DNA of 64,000 nucleotides from Onchocerca volvulus (Eukaryota > Nematoda > Chromadorea > Rhabditida > Onchocercidae), in assembly GCA_000499405.2 (NCBI GenBank), contig HG738138.1, forward strand, positions 7,066,888 through 7,130,887, given 5' to 3'. The first letter of the stretch is position 1. Each line of letters opens with the position of its first letter. The position numbers and the translations under genes are program-made. Below are positions 26,027 to 38,800 of this stretch, piece after piece. The notes beneath the pieces are model-generated. The model was not told where the DNA came from. It worked only from the letters and a program-made list of their open reading frames with translations, and ran no database searches.

Positions 26027-28280
26027 TCAAACTTTTTTGCTTCTCTTTTCATAGTCAGCACCACCGTCACCACCGTTATCACCACGAACATCATCACCTG
26101 AATCGTAGCTGGTTGGCTTAGTATACGATGGAAAAGATATTTGGCTTTGAATATCGGTTACCGGATTTTGTCCATACGATGATTTTTTGTCACCTGTCAT
26201 GCGAAATGGACATGAGCAGTACTGTGTGTCTTCACCTGGCATGCCTGGACGACCTCTTATACCTACTGCGCCGGATTGTCCAGGAAGACCGTGTTTTCCT
26301 GGCGGACCTTGTGGTCCTACTTCACCTAAACATTTGTTTAATTGTTTAGTATATAAGATGTGGAATCCATATCATCCTTCATTACTTTTTAAAAATTATA
26401 AATAACAAACCATCATTTCCTCTTTTTCCTGATGATCCGGGATATCCATCTATACCTTTTGATCCTATCATACCTGGTTCGCCTTTTTTCCCAGGTAGAC
26501 CTTTTTGGCCACGTGTTCCATTTAATCCAGCGGATCCTGGCTCACCAGGTCTGCCGGGTGCACCCATTTCGCCAGTTACTCCAGGAGCACCTGCAACTTA
26601 ACCCCATATTTTTCTCATTCAAAATTTCTAGCCTAAAATTAAAAAAAGACATGTCCTACCTGCATAACCAGTTCTTCCTGGTTCACCAGTATGTCCTGGT
26701 AATCCCTGTGACCCAGCTTCCCCCGGAATGCCTTCTTGTCCTAGTGCACCAGGTGGACCTCGTGGACCCTGGGGACATAATCGACAGCTACCACTCTACA
26801 ATCAGAAAACTTTCCATAACGCGACCATGAACTGTGGATAATACCGTGACTAGTTGTAGTTTAAAAATCTTGATTAACAATTTAGAGAAATTTTCGCGAA
26901 TGTTACATATTAATGAAAAGTTACATAATCAGTTGTGACTGGAATGGCATTCCCAGGCAATCCTGGAATTCCAGGTATCCCTGACTCACCAGGCACACCA
27001 TCTTTACCCTGTAAATTTTATGTGAAAGTAACTGTCATAAAATGAATCGAAATAAGAGACTGAAATTATAGGAACGGTAGTTCTAATACAGAAAAGTAGA
27101 ATAAACAAAAACAAAAGACAAAACAAAAAAAAAAGCCACAAAAAATTAGATAGCTAACAATTCTTTATTCTAAAAAAAATAAACAGTTTTTTAATTGTGA
27201 GATTTTGGATTATCCTTTAGTTTTTAGTTATTTTTAGTTTTTTAAAAAAAATAACAACAAAGAAATCAAACTTATAATTTGGACTGAAAAACAAAGTTTT
27301 CTGAAAATCATCAAGGTAATTGATTTTTTCAGTACTTTTTCTCTTCAATAAATTGGATAACTAACAGGTTTTCCTGCCAATCCTGGTGGTCCTGAAGGAC
27401 AGGCGATCAAGATCTGACATTCTGAAATTTAAATCAGATATGAAAAATGAAAAAAATAATAATTTTTGGTTAATGTTGTACTAAATTTCTGTGCTCCAGT
27501 AGACTAGTATAGTCTTAAATAAAATTTGGGAAATGAAAATTATGGTAATTATATGTAAAATAAGATACCACAGATTAATTGTTGCATATAATCTTCCGGT
27601 TTGGAATATTCATTGTGAAGTGGGTAAATTTTTTCTTGCGAATCATACTGCAATTAATTATATTTTATATAGAGATAAAAGCAAAGATAGGTACTTAATG
27701 ACAAAATTCAAATAATGGTGGATCTTGTACCGGCCATACGAGTGAACCGAGTGACTGACAATGAAAAATTTTTTCCATTTTTCGGGGTCGTCGAAAAATG
27801 TGATGGATTTGAAAAGTAAGGCTCATTATTTGAGCAAAGTAAAACACCTGTCTTTTTATTCTGTTTAATCCTCTTACTTCAACCAACTGTTTCCAAGTTT
27901 CATTCGCAAGCATACGGAATTCATCTGAATCCAGCTTCAACTAAAATAGTTTCTGTTGCCGTTTTTAATTTCAGGAATAAATAAAGGAAATCTAAATAAT
28001 CATTTGTAAATTGTATTAATCAGGTTTATGGCAATTTTTTTTAAATGTACGTAAACGGGCTGTGATGGTCTTATTCATTTTATGACTTTGGAGCTATAAC
28101 TAGACTTCTTGCAAAGCGAGTGGGAAGAATTGTGGAGGCTTTCGGACGTAATAATGAAATTACCCTGTCGTTGATTTCGGTTATTTTCATGATAATTAGC
28201 GGAATAAAGAAAAATGCCACCAAAATAGTTCCAATCGAAACAGCAATAGCTATAATGTTGATGGTCCGTATTATAAACAT
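26027..28280 (-). CDS. Nematode cuticle collagen
   Basis: Secreted structural collagen of the cuticle, about 326 aa. Exons: 28280-28164, 27940-27848, a small exon starting at 27766 or nearby, 27413-27366 (or from 27421), 27008-26925, 26795-26660, 26590-26411, 26325-26027. The first two exons give the nematode cuticle collagen N-terminal domain: a membrane/signal segment at about 9-31 (AIAVSIGTILVAFFFIPL) and a helix ending in the basic subtilisin-type cleavage site RIKRQ. Gly-X-Y blocks follow, interrupted by a cysteine pair (SCRLC) and closed by another (YCSC) before a Gly/Asp-rich tail. Cysteine pairs at block boundaries are usual for chain registration. The junction from the small third exon is unresolved: the frame after its acceptor hits a stop unless a donor at about 27745-27730 is used. 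The start is the first ATG, 27 nt after a CTTTTCAG acceptor that may take SL1. Confidence 0.9.
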
Positions 28281-28307
28281 ATTGTTTCTAACTTTCAATG
28301 TAATGAT

Positions 28308-28315
28308 CTGAAAAG
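28308..28315 (-). promoter_or_regulatory. Possible trans-splice acceptor of the collagen gene
   Basis: CTTTTCAG on the minus strand, 27 nt upstream of the start codon, with no coding exon seen upstream. This fits SL1 trans-splicing, which is common for nematode mRNAs, but is not proven here. Confidence 0.4.
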
Positions 28316-31300
28316 TTGCGATCTTTTATGGAGGAAGGATTTGTTGGTACAAGTAGGACTCATGTATACACGCGTGGAATGAAATAGGTAAGTGAATCCG
28401 AAACGTGTTCCAAGCACAGTTCAGGTAATTTTGCTCCATCAAAACTGAGTGTTAGCGAAGAAGAAGAGTGTTAACGCCTTTTCAACAATGATATTTATTA
28501 GACTGAATTGAATAAAACTGGAGGAAAAAGAGGAGGAAGAGAACAGCAGATGAAGTATTGAGCATATCATTCCAAAGTACCATCCTTTCTATATGAAAAT
28601 TCGCATTTTTTGTAAAAAATGTGCAACTGAAAGCTAATCATCTTTGGAGAATCGTATTCCCGTGATTTATCTGTCATCCCTCAGTCTTCTTGGTTAGCTT
28701 CTGTATTACGTAACGAGTAACTTCAGTAAACTATACAAATTTATTTTCGTTTAGTTTCTCATTGATAATTTCCCTCAATAATATAGGTTTCTTGAATTTT
28801 CGAGTGTATTTTTAATTCTTTCATTCTTTAACTTCATTGACAAATAATTAAAGAAGATAATTATAGACTTAGTAACTTTTTTTTGTCATCTCTTATGCAT
28901 TTGTATCCACATATCCTATAAATTATTCTCGATCCAACTTAACAAAATTTCTTAATTTCACATGCTGGCTATCCCCTTTCTACTCTTCGATCCAGATTTA
29001 CTTCTAAAAAATTTTACTCCATTAGATTGGACACTCTTGGAGCAGTGCATTTTTCTGCTATTTTCGAACAACTGAAGAATATCGAAGTTGGTCACTCGAA
29101 AGCAAAAATTGTGATGTGAAAACACTGTGCATAGAATCTTTTGCAAGTATTATAATCCTGCCATTTCATGGAACTGGTTTGAAATCATGTAAAATGTAAA
29201 ATAATTTTTATGTGACAATACAGTAAAACATTCGATGCAGTGAATGGGTCATAAAATAGAGAAACAATAATAATTTGTCAGTTAATTATCAAGTAAGACT
29301 AGGAAAATAAACTGATTTGCCACAATTCTCAGACTATAAAGCATAGTTAAATGATGTCCTGTTGGCAAAGATTAGTCAATAATTTTTTCAGCTCATTCGT
29401 TAATTAATTCAGTGGTCATCCGAAATTCTTATTGTTATTCCCAATGTTTCAGAATTATTCTTCTTCTTTCTTACATCTCTTTTCCTTGTTTTCTTTGTCA
29501 AAAATAAGAGCGTTGATAAAAGTTCAGTATTGCCACACTAGCAATACCTTAGCTTATCATGGGTAAAAAGTTCCGAAAGGTATAGCTTAGTGAAATGTTA
29601 TTTGCAAAATGACTTCAGTAATTGTAAAGCTCAATAACCGTGAGCAAAATCTCGTACAATGAATAATCTAATTCATTTAGATCTATCCAGTACAACTTAT
29701 CACTCCTGATTATTAACATTCGTATTGACGAGATCCAACTGAATCAAATCTATTTCGCTGCAGGCGATTTGCAGGAAGAGCGACATTAAAATACTTGGAT
29801 ACAAATTCAAATCTTCCTGTTCCTCTTAAATAATATGACTTTGTTTTTAATAGCATCCTGTGGACTTAAATTTGGTAGGATTCCAGATTATTTATAAAAG
29901 CTGAGGATGTTTGCAAGTTTTGAATGCAAATGTAAGCAGAACTGGTATGACTTGAGTCACTGGTGTCTACAAGACATTGTTAAAACGGCGAAGAAAATAT
30001 GTCATTTTCAAATTCCGTCAACCAGCATGTTGGAAGATAATGCTCCAAGTAACTCAAACATAGTTACGATAGTTCACTTAACTTAAAGGCGAAATATTAA
30101 TTCAATTCATGGATGGAAAAATTCAAAAGGGATGAGAGTTTGGTTGTTTTTATAAATAAACAATAGTGCTACTTATCATGAACTGGAGAGTTTTTAATAT
30201 CTATATAATGAAAATATTTAGTGATGTCAGTGAGCATTAGTCTCATCTAAGTTTAAATTCGATGCCAAAGGTAAGGATGAAAGATTCACTAACTTCATTT
30301 CAGTAGTGATTCAACATTCATGTAGAATGATCTGAATTTTACTAACAGTTACAATTCATTAACAGCTCAAGTAAGACGTTGCAAGCTTACAGTCTTAAAA
30401 CTTATGAACTATGTTCGAAATAACTTATAATTAAAAATCAATTGACAATCTGATCAAAGACAGGAACAGCTCCAAGTTGAACATGCAAGATATCCAGTTA
30501 TTTCTCCCATATTTAATTTTCCATATATAGTACGTATAGGCATTAGAATTTGTAGTTCTGGAATAGCTGTGCACATTATATGATTAATCTCAATATTATC
30601 AAGAGTGCCACATTAACATAAAATAATCTCAGTCATCTCGGTGATGTTTAAAGTTCACCAGTTAAACTGATGGCAAACTTTATAGAAATCTACTCTGAAA
30701 CAAATTTTAAAAAACACTATTTATGAAAGCATTGACATTAAAAATTATATGTCAGTCATACAGTATTCATGTCGTTACCCAAAAAACAGAATCTTGTAAG
30801 CTATACGCGGTAGGTTAAATAGCACACTTTGAAAAAAAAAAGTAAATCTCAAGCAGACCGTTGTTTCCTCATCCTCTTTATCTTCCTATCGCGTATTTGG
30901 AAGAATTTTTATCGTCCGTGTTATGAAAGAACATATTTGAATATTTATTTTTTACTCGAAAAAGAGAAAATAAAATATGAATATAGTTTAACAGATTTTA
31001 TACTTCCAAATCAGAAGAAGTACAGCAAGAAGAGTAATGTGTACAACCAAGTGCTGATGATCTTCAAATGGAGGTTGTTCCATAAACTAAATCAATTAAT
31101 TTCCCTTATTCTTCGCATAATATCCATTCCTTATTGAATGTTCGCATAAATCCCTTTTAATTTCACTTCTCTCAGATACTGCATGGCGAATGAAAATCAG
31201 GATGTTACTTAAATTAGAAGACAACTGATGTTTGCTGCAATCTTAGCAGTTTGAAGTAATTATTATCCTTTTTTTGCTCATTAATTCTTCTTACTAAAAT

Positions 31301-34300
31301 TTTTTAATTATGAAATTGATATTGCTGATTGTATTATTTAAAATGAAGTGAATCATTTTCGAATTTATGTTTGAGTAGGCAAGATCTGTTTGTTTAAAAG
31401 ATAGCTAAAACTGATAATTGATGCCTCCGGCAATACTTGTTGCTTTTATTAAACTTTTCTAAATGCAAGTGACTATTTTTCATGATTATTAAGCTTGTTA
31501 CTGTGTGTGGTATCCATAAATCATAACATATGAGTTATTGCTTTTTCAAGTTATTGTCAGTTATTATTCATTTCTTTCATCTCTGACGAGAAGAAAAATG
31601 AGCTATAATTTCAAGAGATTGGTAGAAAATAGATTTAACTGATGCTTCACTTATACTAGAATTTGTTTAGAAAAACAATGGAAAAAGATTATATCCGTAA
31701 ACACATCCCAAATCAAGTTTTACATTATACCTTTTTAATTAAATTATGCTTACGTAATCACTTAATTAAATTACACTTATACAGTTTTAAATTAAATTGA
31801 GTTTACGCAGTCACACGTGTTAAAGCAAGACAATGACGGAACCAATTGCTAACACATGGATGCAGTTTATAAACATTTTTCACATTTCATTGTAGTGCTT
31901 TTTAATTAGCAATATCAAAATATTTGATAAGGAAAACATGTCTATATACCAATTTTTGTCCGTTTATTAAGCTATCCATTTACCAGTCAAGAAGCTAAAA
32001 ATCTAATGGTTTGTTAATTCATGGATCTCATAGACATAAAAACCAAAAACTGGCTTTTTATCTCACTTATGCTTCGATTTTATGGCAGTAAATTAATTTT
32101 GAAAAAAATTTAATTTCAGTTTCAAAATTGCCAAGTATCGAATGAAATTATAGAAACTGATTTTCAATTCTAACTGAATCAATAAATCGAATTTTACTTT
32201 TCCGCTACTTTCCATTTATGACGCTTCTCAATAAATTGCTATCACTTGGAGGTTCAGAATTTCAGTGATAAATTTTTAATGTCAAAATTCTTCATAAGCA
32301 AAATTTGTTGCCTAAGCACATCTTGTTTTTTAAATTTTGAAATAACAGATAAGTAAAAGTAAACATGTGTCAACTTAAAATGAAGCAACTATTTTTTTTA
32401 TAGAATATACTGACGTCAAAATTAATCTGCAACAAAATTAAAATCATTGGTTTCCTAAAAATGCTGAAATAGGAAAATCAAGAAAAGATGGAGTTTTTTT
32501 AGTTGAAAAAATTGTTTTTGTAAATCAATTGATAACTTAATTGAGTTGGTGCTATCTTTGCTGCCAAAATAATAGTACGGTGCATTGAAGTTGACTTAGC
32601 AAGCCAACAATTTGGTGTCCGTTGAGGAAAGGCAATTCGGTTCATAAATCATCGTTTGCCAATATTGCATTCTTATTTTCTCAACCAAAAAAGCTTATTT
32701 TGGAATTGTTCTGATTTATTTATGTATACTTTTTTGAAAATTGTCATTAAAAATTTTGGCACAAAGTATGTGAAACAAATGAAGAAAAAAAAAAGCTTTA
32801 AAAATAAAGTAAGTTTATTTTTACAATCTTTTGCAAGCTTTTCAATCATAATTAATCTTTGAAATGATAAATGATAACAAATATAATTCAGTACTGAGCA
32901 TTACTTTAGAATTTTATCACCATGATCTAATTGATTTTTATACAAAACCGGAATCAATAAAATATATTCTGAACAGTTAGCTGTGAAATTCGAAAATAAG
33001 ATTTTGATTATTGATAAAATAATTTTAAAATTTATATAGTGTAATTTGTAATTTTGAAAGAGTTCAAATTTCAAAATTTTCAAATCTTCAGGGTATCAGT
33101 ATCCATTCATGCTTTTAAATAAAGCAATCTATCTCAGTGTGCAAGCAGACTAGCTTATTTATTGGTTACAGCAGAAATGCACAATTCATCCCACATCACG
33201 TTTTTGGAAATTTATATATACACAAAATTTATTGGCTTTCTGAGTATTCTCTGGAGTAAAAAGCATTCGTAAATTTGGTAGTCAAGCAGATGGCTGACAA
33301 TGATTGTACTACCTCCTACATATTGTACACTTACACTTTCGCCACTTTTTAATTTTCCTTTTTTTTTCCATTTTTTGTGGGCTTTTCAAAAATCGTGTTA
33401 TGAGTCTAAAGAATCGACATGAAATTGCGAGGATAATTTATTCTCTACCCTGTTTTGTCTATCTTCTAATGGAAAATAAACATTTTGAGATTTATAAAGG
33501 TCGGTTCTGTGATCTCACAAAAATTTTTCATTTATTTGTTTGCATTTGGATTATAGGACGTCTGTTGTGAGTTCACAAGATCAAAAATAACTAAAACTGC
33601 TGATGAGCTCATTTCTTTTTATATCTTTTATGAAAATTCGGATCATTATGATCCTGCAAATCTTGATTATATTCCAAAAAGAAATGAGGCGAACATTACT
33701 ATATTTTTGATTTTCATTTGGAGATTTTCTCATCAAAAGTTGAGCTTTTGTTTTGATTTACATAATTAATGCAGATTAAAGAATCGAAGTCGATGTTCTA
33801 ACTTACCATGAAAAAAATTATGCTGATGTTTCTCTTCAACTATCCAACGAAAATTAATTTAGTTTGAAGCGCTCATTTAACATTCAAATCACGAAGATTA
33901 CATTGCGAATCAAAAAAAAAATCTCCCGTTTTTAATTCTAAAGCATATGAAATAATTTCTGACTTCTTGAAGTATCGATAAGTTAATTTGACGTATAAAC
34001 ATCAGTTATAGAAAAGTGCACAATTAGTGCTGGGAGCAAGAAAATAAAAGTGCGGCATTGTGATTTTGAAAGGAAGCAAAAAAAAAAAAAAACTTAAGTA
34101 TAATAATTTGTCAAATTAAGAAAAGTATATATTCATAATGACAATAGTATAAGAAAAATCTAGCTATCTACTCTTCGTCTTATTTTATTGACAGACTTAT
34201 TAAATAATAAGAATAAACATAAGTTGAACTTTTGTGTTCTGAAGGATCTTTTATTTGTTTTCAGCATTTATACTGTCTTCAAGCGGAAAATTTTGTCGGC

Positions 34301-35846
34301 AAATTAAACAGATTAAATCAAAAATTGATTGTATATGATAATCAATCTGAATGGAATAACATTCCTGTAAGATGACGATATCCTGAACTTTGATTCGATG
34401 ACGAACAAAGAAAAAATGGAAAGCTAAAAAAAAATTGATGTAGCAAGAAAAACATTAAAACTTGCCGGAAGTTTAATGGACTGTTAGCTGACTTGAATTA
34501 TTGCTTTCATTTTAACGAAATTTCCATTTCGATATTTCTGAGTAAGACCAACTACCATGTAGATAATAAATCCTTAAGCAACTTAAAGCTTATTTCAGTT
34601 ACTTACGTCAGAAAATGAAGAAAAACTCTAATGTTGAATAAAAAATGACAGAGTGAATTAATGCAAAATATTGAGTAATCTCAGAAGAGTAAAATTTAAA
34701 CAGATTGCTTAATTTCCACTCAACAGCATCACATTCGATTTATACAAATATTAGTTACCATCCTTTTTTGGAATTCTTGCTTCGCTTATTATTTTCGTAA
34801 AAATTACCTAAAACTTTCTAGAACTTAATGCATTTATTATTCCAGTTAATTGAATTTCTATTGCATTTCTTATATGTTGTTGCTTTTTTATTTTACGCAT
34901 AATATAGTTTAGAAAATTCTTATATTCTCATCAGGAAATTTTGTAAATTAAAATATAAAATAAGATGCATAGTTAATTGTAGCTAACACTCTTTGGGTAT
35001 AACAAATCTGATTTCTCATATCTATTTTTGTCGTTCTATTGATTTTTTATGTAATAGAGAACTTTTTTTTTTTTTCCACTGAGGAAAAAGATTAGAAGAA
35101 AAGATATCTCTTTACTTTGAAAAGCTAACAATGAAGTATGTCCTAATCTCTAAAAAATCTGGATTATTGATGTAGTCTTCAAAATAGGTCTCGTGAATAT
35201 GTTTCTCTTAACTATCCGCAAGAGACGCATGGTGACATCATTTAAGATATTATAAGAAGCATTATGTGCACTTGAATCAATAGTTTCATCATTTTTATGG
35301 GAACTTGATGAACTGGTTATAAATTAGTGCAACATGAATGTTCCGCAATTTCATTTTTAATTTTTCCAAAAAATTCTACGAAATCTTAAGATGAAATAGA
35401 AATTGCTAAGTAATTTTGAATAGTTAAAAAATTTATGGTACCTCATTTATTGCGATGCAAATATTGATTATGGATTTATCAAAATTTATTGTTCGCAATA
35501 TCAACAGTGGACATCAATCATTCTGAGATTGGGCTTCGGTCAGCTACTTAATGCGCCTGGAATATGTTATCACGCAGAGCTTTTTACAAATTATTGTCGC
35601 GCAACGTTAGTCCATCTGTATTTGTCACAATTTTAAGATCTAAGTCAATGAGAGAACATTCATTGTTTTGACACTAGAAAAAGTGTGAATGGAGAAAATA
35701 AATGAAATAAGCAGTTCATTTTGAAAAAAAAAAAAAAAAAAGTGGTTGGAAAAAAATTTTTTCAAAATTAATTACTAGAAGAATTTGCAGTAACTCATTC
35801 TGGTTTTGCATCAGAGGAGTGGATCGGATCGAAACAAAATGAGGCA
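28316..35846. other. Long region without a recognisable gene
   Basis: About 7.5 kb, very AT-rich, with many homopolymer runs. Diverged repeats of an aattaaatta-type motif occur near 31730-31800. The open frames at 30829-31137, 32656-32862 and 33304-33570 (plus) are lysine/phenylalanine-rich as expected of random AT DNA and show no domain. The signal-peptide exon of the downstream ion channel might lie within this stretch but I could not identify it. Confidence 0.5.
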
Positions 35847-35873
35847 GTGTTCAACAAGTTTGAGAAACGGAGT

Positions 35874-38800
35874 ATGCTAGCTAATGGGCAAAATAATGGC
35901 GATGAAGATCATTCTATGGAAAGAAAAATTGCGCATGCGCATACGCGTCTTTTGAATCAGATTAAGACAGCAGCACTACCTTTCCAACGACCGATTCTGA
36001 ATCTTCATACTCCCACCGAAATTCATGTCCGAGCTGCACTATACCAAATTTTTGACTTAGTTCGTATCTTATCATTTAACTGTTAAGGATGCTTTGTTAA
36101 GAATATCTAGTGCGTAAGAGTGAAGATGGATAAAGGTAGAAGATCAGATAGGTAAGGAAAAAGCGTTATTGAGTAGGAAATGAGTCACAGCTATACAGGG
36201 TCGATTATCCTAATGATTAATACGGTAAAAGCCTCGGGATCTGATACCAGAGAGTAATGACAGATTAAGTCTAAAAAATTAAAACTGATTAACAGGAAAT
36301 TTTTAATTATGCAAATAGTAGTTGAGGATTCAAATCATATTTATGAAATTTTTATATTAAAGAAAATAACTTATTCTAAAAATTATTGTCTTAGTGATTC
36401 AGGACCAACGAAACAACATACCAACAATATCTGGCTATTTTCATGTATGGTGGATTGATCCCTCGTTGAGGTGGAATGCTAGTGAATTTAACAACATAAC
36501 AAGAACATTCATACCATCGAAATGGTTCTGGAAACCTGAGCTGTACTTATATCACAGGTATATTTCTATGACTATATTTCAGTGATTTAAAACCGAAAAT
36601 CTTTTCATAAATTTTCGCTGCACGGTTCTTTAAAAAATTCAACGGTAATTGTTGGATCTCGTAAGTGGAAACAAATACTGACAAAAACATAGCGTCTGTT
36701 CGATCAACTCCAAACGGCATTTGCCGATTATGGTATAGACCGATTATTTTAACACACGACAGTATTGGTTTCATTATATTATCACCAGCTATATCATTCA
36801 AGAAGCCACGCAATAGTCTACAAGAAGTGCATGAAAGAAGCCCGGAGAACGGAGTCAATAATCCAATTTTTCGATTTAATTAGCAATATCAGTACGGGAA
36901 GTACCGAAAATGATAAAAATAGGGAGAAATTGAGTGAAATTTCGATGAGCTGCTGAGATTTCTCTAGAAAAATGAAAAGAAATATTCAAGATATTTTACA
37001 TTTCTAGAAAGGAGAAATCTGAATAAATCTTTAAATAATTTTAGTCGCCTTATCGCAACATATACATTATATATTAATTATTTTCAGCATACAGGGTAGA
37101 ATTTTGGATTATGCGCCAGATGCAGTGGCAGAAATTAATATCAGTGGTCGTTTGCGCCTTTTCATTCCCATTACTGCGCGTGTCCTGTGCTCCAGAAATA
37201 TTAAATATTTCCCGTTCGATATGCAGAATTGTACATTTGCGGTAGGTCGATTTTAAATTTGGTTAAAAATTGAAGATTAAAAGGATCAAAATAATATGAA
37301 TACGCGAATATATCAGACTAGTCATCATGCGAGGTAAACATCGCATATATGGAATTGTTTTTTCGTTTTCTCCAAGTCAGAAATAAGAGATATTTTTAAA
37401 TGAAAAAAATAACTGCAGTAGTTGTTGGAGAAAAGACTGAAGGCTTAATTCCAGCTAGTACGGGTACCTTAGCTGCGACACATTTTGTTCAAAGCTGAAG
37501 AAAAGAGAAAAAAACAATTTAACACATTTTATTAGATAGTTTTTTTTGCGATGATGAAAACAACTTCAATAACTGCAATTGTGCAATGAGCGATGAAATG
37601 AATACTCTTCCTGCTTCAATAATACAAATCTATAATTCAATCTTCGAAATGCATTTCAAAAGAAATAAAACAGTTACAACAGTTTAACAGAAATGATCAA
37701 TCCTTTTAAGTGAATATTCTTTTACTTTTATTTGTCCAAAGTTTCGACTGGTTTAAATTCTGGATTAATCCAAAAGCAATCAAATAATTTCTCATTTTAA
37801 GAAAGAAGATCGTTTGTATGCCTAACCAACTGTTTCGGAATGAAGTTTGAGAAGTTATTGCTCGGAAATTGACTCGAAAATTAAGAACCACTAAGGTCGA
37901 TTAGTGCAATTTTGATAAGTTGATCAATGGTCTTGTCATGTAAATGGCATAGCCGACATTTACTAGCAGCTTATCAGATCATGGAGATCAGTCTTCTTTT
38001 TTTTTATTTGACAAGTTTATTCTTGACAGTTTTTTCTTTATTCATAATATTATTTTATTGATCTATATTTTTAACCTCTTTTCTCTAAGTCATGACGAGT
38101 TTGTACCTTTGTTCTCTTTGCTATCAATGATGATTTTCAATGCAATCTATACAGCCATTTTTGTTTTTCATCCGACTAATCATCTCTTTCCTGTATTTTT
38201 ACTTTGATTCCTTTATTTTTTCAAAAAGTCCCATCGTACTAATAATAGTCTACTATTGAGTAATAGCTATTAGAACACAACTGGATTTTTTTTTGTTTTA
38301 TCCAACAAGAGTCGGTAATTGATTTTTCCTATATCTACAACAATCATATTTGTATTAAGTTTTAACTACAAACAAAATCATCTTCTGTACTTTCTCATAA
38401 TCAGCTTTCTAATTGTTCTTCAGATCTTGAGCAATTTTTCCTCAGTTCTTTTGGAAATAAGTCCCTAGCAATGAATAACTCTTGTACAGAATGAGCAATT
38501 ATCCTTGCTTATATTTTAAACATTGCGATCTGTTAGGTAATCGATTTATAGTTCACTCTTCATAACTGAAATTGCCTTTCCATTTAGCACTTAACCATTT
38601 AACGGCTATCTAGAACACGGTGTTAAAATATCTTCTTGTCATGATAACCATGTTACAGTGTTAACATAAAGTATAGACTGCTAAGATTTTTGAATCGAAA
38701 TTGTATTTCATCTGCTTCTAGGACTGAGTTTCTTGGCTTTTTTGTTTATTCCATTACATGATGTAATGTAATTATCATTTCTAATAATTATTAGTTTCCC

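Noticed and set aside
26128..26830. Plus-strand frames over the collagen gene
   Set aside because: These are antisense shadows of the Gly-X-Y coding exons.
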